IMG/VR virus record: IMGVR_UViG_3300024258_001044
Span: 124,001-188,000 of that record
Strand: one strand, 5' to 3'
DNA from: a virus
Length of the DNA: 64,000 nt
The notes under the pieces are model-generated. The model was not told the DNA's origin, did not search any database, and worked only from the letters and a program-made list of their open reading frames with translations. The first letter of the stretch is position 1, and each line of letters begins with the position of its first letter. This document shows positions 62,401 to 64,000 of the stretch, in pieces. The translations under genes were made by a program, and so were the position numbers.

Positions 62401-62551
62401 GTGGAAGCCAGTCTCCGAGGAACTCTGGAAAAATAACATCAAGATCTCCAGCACCGGTTTCAGACGAAGGTTTGCCCTCACATTCGAGGACGTACTGTAC
62501 GCACTCATCGAATGAGAATGGGGGAACGAATGCTTCTACAAATGATGCCAT
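56450..62551 (-). CDS. Giant 2033-residue virion protein with TIG-like repeats and a hydrophobic core
   Basis: The protein starts with FVEAFVPPFSFDECVQYVL and then a helical domain to about residue 220. A TIG/IPT-like repeat is seen near 534-640 (TVTKVSPDGYKGSDEILATL, then LRFSGEGLTNAIGINVTI), and a second one may lie near 1100-1180. Residues about 1265-1417 are strikingly hydrophobic: IPIQVILCIIDVICSLL, AVIRLFYCLYDLLLLLPQ, VPVMFFSLILHLLNLLECVIV and IISILAIFLQILELIF, in four clusters. A following CPPDDGIGDKSCG pair and beta-rich C-terminal domains complete it. It could be a tail protein that inserts in or spans membrane. The gene is flush with its neighbours. Confidence 0.68.
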   Translation of the reverse strand: MASFVEAFVPPFSFDECVQYVLECEGKPSSETGAGDLDVIFPEFLGDWLPLAGGSIVRFDQSNWGLSADEKVDSLVGKRLADLGDLQLKNTLDSLNEFRMTLNRLLFKMREFKVLESGASSKPPKLFFSYYQGDDALLDDEKSSSSITRMCKFKHIPYTAFNIALSLVVPAEEEDDDFGNVVGASGKTFRELLKASEKPKESDIIDLVLEMFAVFNINEDDIVKSRGPATEGGYYTIFDEKLYIKMPDITGRDSAGYYSDIFDKDSHFYIEASKGRRSYGRGEFPLIALPILATVDDASVPLPDTGDVEITIDTATDAKDIKNAYLSILSVGQTVESSKRTVRFYSDSLEVFSIPMLTINDYFKNREPTIEYDLSTKTDDIEFYIKPEEGGISVGSDKESAEETGVPYLGGEYSAESFFGEKNRAEIVLTDSESPEAVNKNDRRFFSPKAYGAVPVLAGVRPRVHQTVPTKWIEMNRAEEGDDEDKVRLLFDHSKFDVVNFDALSNEASFALYLEDGNGQIIKAAGENITISTGLPTVTKVSPDGYKGSDEILATLKGTILRFSGEGLTNAIGINVTIKGTDSVTTTLFSDPALVYTGSSTLSTLECSAQLSYIGLEPGQEYELSLLSISGESGNGNCVYVNTAEGEEQISKSKELAKFRIDEFSVRRFKSGYVSEIPVLTETSAVLQLKSKQRLFTGNLDIFAYIGITDKDVATAIGGDDVLEVSAVGKTFYVPHNLEYEFSASASADFSRKFFNARADLSIPGSRYQNYNLFPLLNAPIGSAIIFYNKRIIEDAPTGVVTPEDGDYAITWLGHNDGRKPFVLGPTVLGLVAEQPGGEGLTSTFTIEEKDAEIKKSFGGATPDVGSISMFQNLTKLGIVFSCSKGSNLRRQLTFYIGKTKLSGLSEKIKDLGGGRFLATFDNVSIKEEGVLEVRIEKKDKVFRYTSSGVVAKRASFGIDAGTYAFNQDDGELTLGESSVNFYSDGAVDTDTNAADLMIPGGTSGVLLNQATSTEAEHKFLYPLTIRPNVSMKINISNVTSLIGGASNEIDDLERSYMQVDSGEVMTGRSFSISETGSAVGYLNWDLTNAATIKCNVPEITLIKPTIEAANGFTPDKINGSLLTAGSEIKIEVENCKKNFKVIFNGLFAAKTKGPPRRISRGKYEAVITVPDAVIAFDCIEMCVSTANSRRLGAKLAMGEKFVQNIGKNMTDKLEGFMKDKTPDIDDLKGLIKKFPLRFLQVKLDNSLVPLDLIKSFCDFSWHLTADLKIALNGFQTLLIPIQVILCIIDVICSLLHPGKLASAVIRLFYCLYDLLLLLPQISVPVMFFSLILHLLNLLECVIVKIIETVVAINEIIKAIEIATQQQNLWDAIITLEEVISEYLFELNVDLDVLEPIISILAIFLQILELIFNFPCPPDDGIGDKSCGIQGSMLAGMVAGKVSPGDGEYDPEALIPVAQYYTNDSIEDMISSNSGSSYEEYSLGDSIIDQGTESSYLEAMDIDPESLRTTNGEDFDAAFSVSFTKSTKGLGQPTLVKFKFKDKLDNSGFFKKKVLDPLLNRDAPFHLLDNDNGTLKIASGKGNFISPLDGTKFITKDGETGSVKPLTLTFEFPIMEPNPDTGMLEETGIEEVTRTFDDIPKMAIMDEEGNLYFIEPDGIEFDSDNNIDQIKARIINDISAPKFRFTRDDQEVDTDDDDVPDDEGRVFDLPQLFFVDMRSIADELQNSCYAASYNEFLLENEETGDTDDIADIVEGAVDCIETYRAIIRDMMKQVRESLQAGEIPDPMDLEAIAEAHQALIDCLTDSADSMCRFVMNPLNSSFLIEEDDDETPLAEYPEVFDPSDLDNIDVEQSGPSFTGAREFAGGIGDSHILDIGKVATIRVTPRDSYDIEMPGDLSDKIKINILSDSTGSAMILKNDDGTTIEQNGSDYYVRISSTNEGEVKLGASVCGRTIAAVTYAGITTTEEEEEVDCVPDAPSEVEEAAATRPGALVKVDRVLTLYYVRLASTATIKLDGGKTATSTAQTFGTALEN

Positions 62552-62558
62552 CTAACTG

Positions 62559-64000
62559 TTATCCATTTTTCGTTGTTAAGAGGTTAATCGCCTTACCATC
62601 TGGTCCGACTGCTTCAACCCTGTTGCCCTTAAGAGTTAGGGAGGCTGAGCTTTCAATAAGAATTTGTCCAGAGTTTCTAATGACCATTGGAATGCCTGGA
62701 TTCATACCCGCAATAACAATGCCAGCTTCGCTGATATCAATCATCACATCTGAGTTGCCCATAGGGTTCTTGTTCTCATCATCTTCAACTGCACTACTAT
62801 CATACTGAGAATCGACGAAACCTTTGTCAGTTAGATTAACTCTCATAGAGAATCTTCCTGGGTTCATCTGCGGAGCAGTTGTATCCTGTCCGCTATATGT
62901 ACCACCAATATTAACAAAGACTCCTCCATCCGTCTGTGTAATGATGCTTCTATTGTTCTTATCCTTTCCAATCCAAGATACTACTGAGCCTTCAGTGTCA
63001 AGCACTAAGCTCTTCTTATCAAAATTATCTGCGCCAATTGACATCTCAACCAGACCCATGAAGTTTAGATTGGCCGATCTACCGCCAGCGTCCACTGCCG
63101 GATTTCCACCTTCATCAACAATCTCTGTTTCAAAGTTATCACCATCAAGCTCAAGCTCAAAAAGATTGGAGAATGGTGGATTTAAAGTATCATCCTCAAA
63201 AATATTTCCAGCAACAACTGTATCTCCACCTGGATAAATTGCAGGCTGCTCGGGACCAACACCCACAGTAGACATGAACTTAGGATATCCATCATAGTTG
63301 CTTCCTTCGATAATAACTTCGATGAGCTTCTTAGGATCTGAAAGATACTCTGCGATATCCAAGATTGCCGCGATAGGAGAGTCATTGGTTTCGCCTTCTT
63401 GATCTTCTAACGGAACCAGTACCTCGAATGGCTGACCAGTTGCGTTGCCCTGTCCGATGCCATAGTTATTTGTAAACTCTTCCGGAATATATACCTTCTG
63501 CACTGTGGTTCCGAAGAGCCTTTCGCAAGCAGCATACATATTATGGTATCTTGTCGTGTTAACTCTAAGGCTGGTTGCAACTCCAGTGTCACTTTGTGCT
63601 GGGAAGTAAGGACTCTTCCTTGAATTGGAAAACCTAACTCCAGTACCTCTGCCTTCTTCGGATTCTTCGAGGCCAGCAGGGATTAACGGAACGCCATTCT
63701 TATCCCTCAACATGACAGGGATCCTCTCGCTGGAAGATTCCTGGGCAAGAGAGACATTTACGTTGTCTCCAGGGGCAGTGTAGTCTGCTGATGATGTGAA
63801 TGGAATGTTTCCTGTGTTAGTTGACCTTGGAACAGTCAACTTGAATACACCTTCTTTATCTACATCAAAAGCAAAATTTGTTTCATAGGCGCTTGGGTCA
63901 GTTTTGCGAGAGTTGGTTGCCAACTGGAAATGGTATCCAACACCTCTACGAGAAATTCTCCTCGCTCTATCAAATGACTGCTCTACTTGCTTAGTGGGTA
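62559..64000 (-). CDS. Virion structural protein, 5' end beyond the right edge
   Basis: The reading frame is open to the right edge of the window, so the true start lies outside it. A TTG at 63921-63923 is not a convincing start, because the 25 codons upstream have no stop and read plausibly as protein (RARRISRRGVGYHFQ). At least 479 residues are coded. It has ETNFAFDVDKEGVFKLTVP near the visible N-terminus and repeated strand pairs with IGADNFDKKSLVLDTEGSVV and GSVVSWIGKDKNN. A C-terminal region, VIRNSGQILIESSASLTLKGN, has the alternation of a beta-helix or needle domain such as those of T4 gp5 or VgrG. It may be a baseplate hub or tail fibre part. Confidence 0.65.
   Translation of the reverse strand, partial: PTKQVEQSFDRARRISRRGVGYHFQLATNSRKTDPSAYETNFAFDVDKEGVFKLTVPRSTNTGNIPFTSSADYTAPGDNVNVSLAQESSSERIPVMLRDKNGVPLIPAGLEESEEGRGTGVRFSNSRKSPYFPAQSDTGVATSLRVNTTRYHNMYAACERLFGTTVQKVYIPEEFTNNYGIGQGNATGQPFEVLVPLEDQEGETNDSPIAAILDIAEYLSDPKKLIEVIIEGSNYDGYPKFMSTVGVGPEQPAIYPGGDTVVAGNIFEDDTLNPPFSNLFELELDGDNFETEIVDEGGNPAVDAGGRSANLNFMGLVEMSIGADNFDKKSLVLDTEGSVVSWIGKDKNNRSIITQTDGGVFVNIGGTYSGQDTTAPQMNPGRFSMRVNLTDKGFVDSQYDSSAVEDDENKNPMGNSDVMIDISEAGIVIAGMNPGIPMVIRNSGQILIESSASLTLKGNRVEAVGPDGKAINLLTTKNG

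Noticed and set aside
63921-63923. TTG as the start of the rightmost structural protein
   Set aside because: The same frame stays open for 25 more codons to the window edge and reads as plausible protein, so the true start lies outside.
1-64000. tRNA, rRNA or riboswitch genes
   Set aside because: No intergenic gap exceeds about 100 bases, and no cloverleaf or conserved RNA pattern was seen by eye; a covariance search was not possible.

Overview
The window looks like part of a large tailed double-stranded DNA phage with a contractile, T4-like baseplate. The basis is near-continuous gene packing with many 4-nt ATGA stop/start overlaps, almost all genes on the minus strand, a gp25-like baseplate wedge protein, a baseplate-J (gp6-like) protein, and giant multidomain virion proteins of 1516, 2033 and 3218 residues. 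No terminase, capsid, polymerase or tRNA gene is visible, so this is only a section of the genome. A Gram-negative host is suggested, but not proved, by the phage-borne CMP-KDO pathway. No species can be named from the sequence.

Region 1 (about 1-9.6 kb) starts with two glycosyltransferases at the left edge. It then holds accessory and nucleotide-metabolism genes: a likely ADP-ribosyltransferase with R, S-T and E-x-E motifs, a DUF6939-like protein overlapping it, a nucleoside hydrolase, a large protein with a WCTA motif, a UvrD-like helicase, a second possible ART-fold protein, thioredoxin and a dCMP deaminase-like enzyme. Three of these proteins share a helical N-terminal leader of about 25-30 residues.

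Region 2 (about 9.6-36.6 kb) is a glycan-biosynthesis island. It encodes nucleotide-sugar enzymes (a UDP-glucose-4-epimerase-type SDR, a short UDP-glucose dehydrogenase, GDP-mannose dehydratase), KdsD, KdsA and KdsB for CMP-KDO, NeuB and NeuA for a CMP-nonulosonate, a GT29 sialyltransferase-like protein, two sulfotransferase-like proteins, three methyltransferases and more than ten other glycosyltransferases. Within it lies an expanded family of six divergent paralogs that resemble KpsS/KpsC-type capsule transferases. Three of those are the only plus-strand genes in the window. A free-standing homing-endonuclease-like gene sits inside the operon, joined to both neighbours by ATGA overlaps.

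Region 3 (about 36.6-64 kb) is the tail/baseplate module: a 1516-residue protein with an internal dockerin-like Ca-binding repeat pair, a 3218-residue protein with three LamG-like regions, baseplate J, the gp25-like protein, a 572-residue protein, a 2033-residue protein with TIG-like repeats and a long hydrophobic core, and a structural protein that runs off the right edge.

Taken together, the phage appears able to make its own activated acidic sugars and to polymerise, sulfate and methylate a complex glycan. Whether this glycan decorates the virion, remodels the infected cell surface or excludes competing phages cannot be decided from sequence alone.
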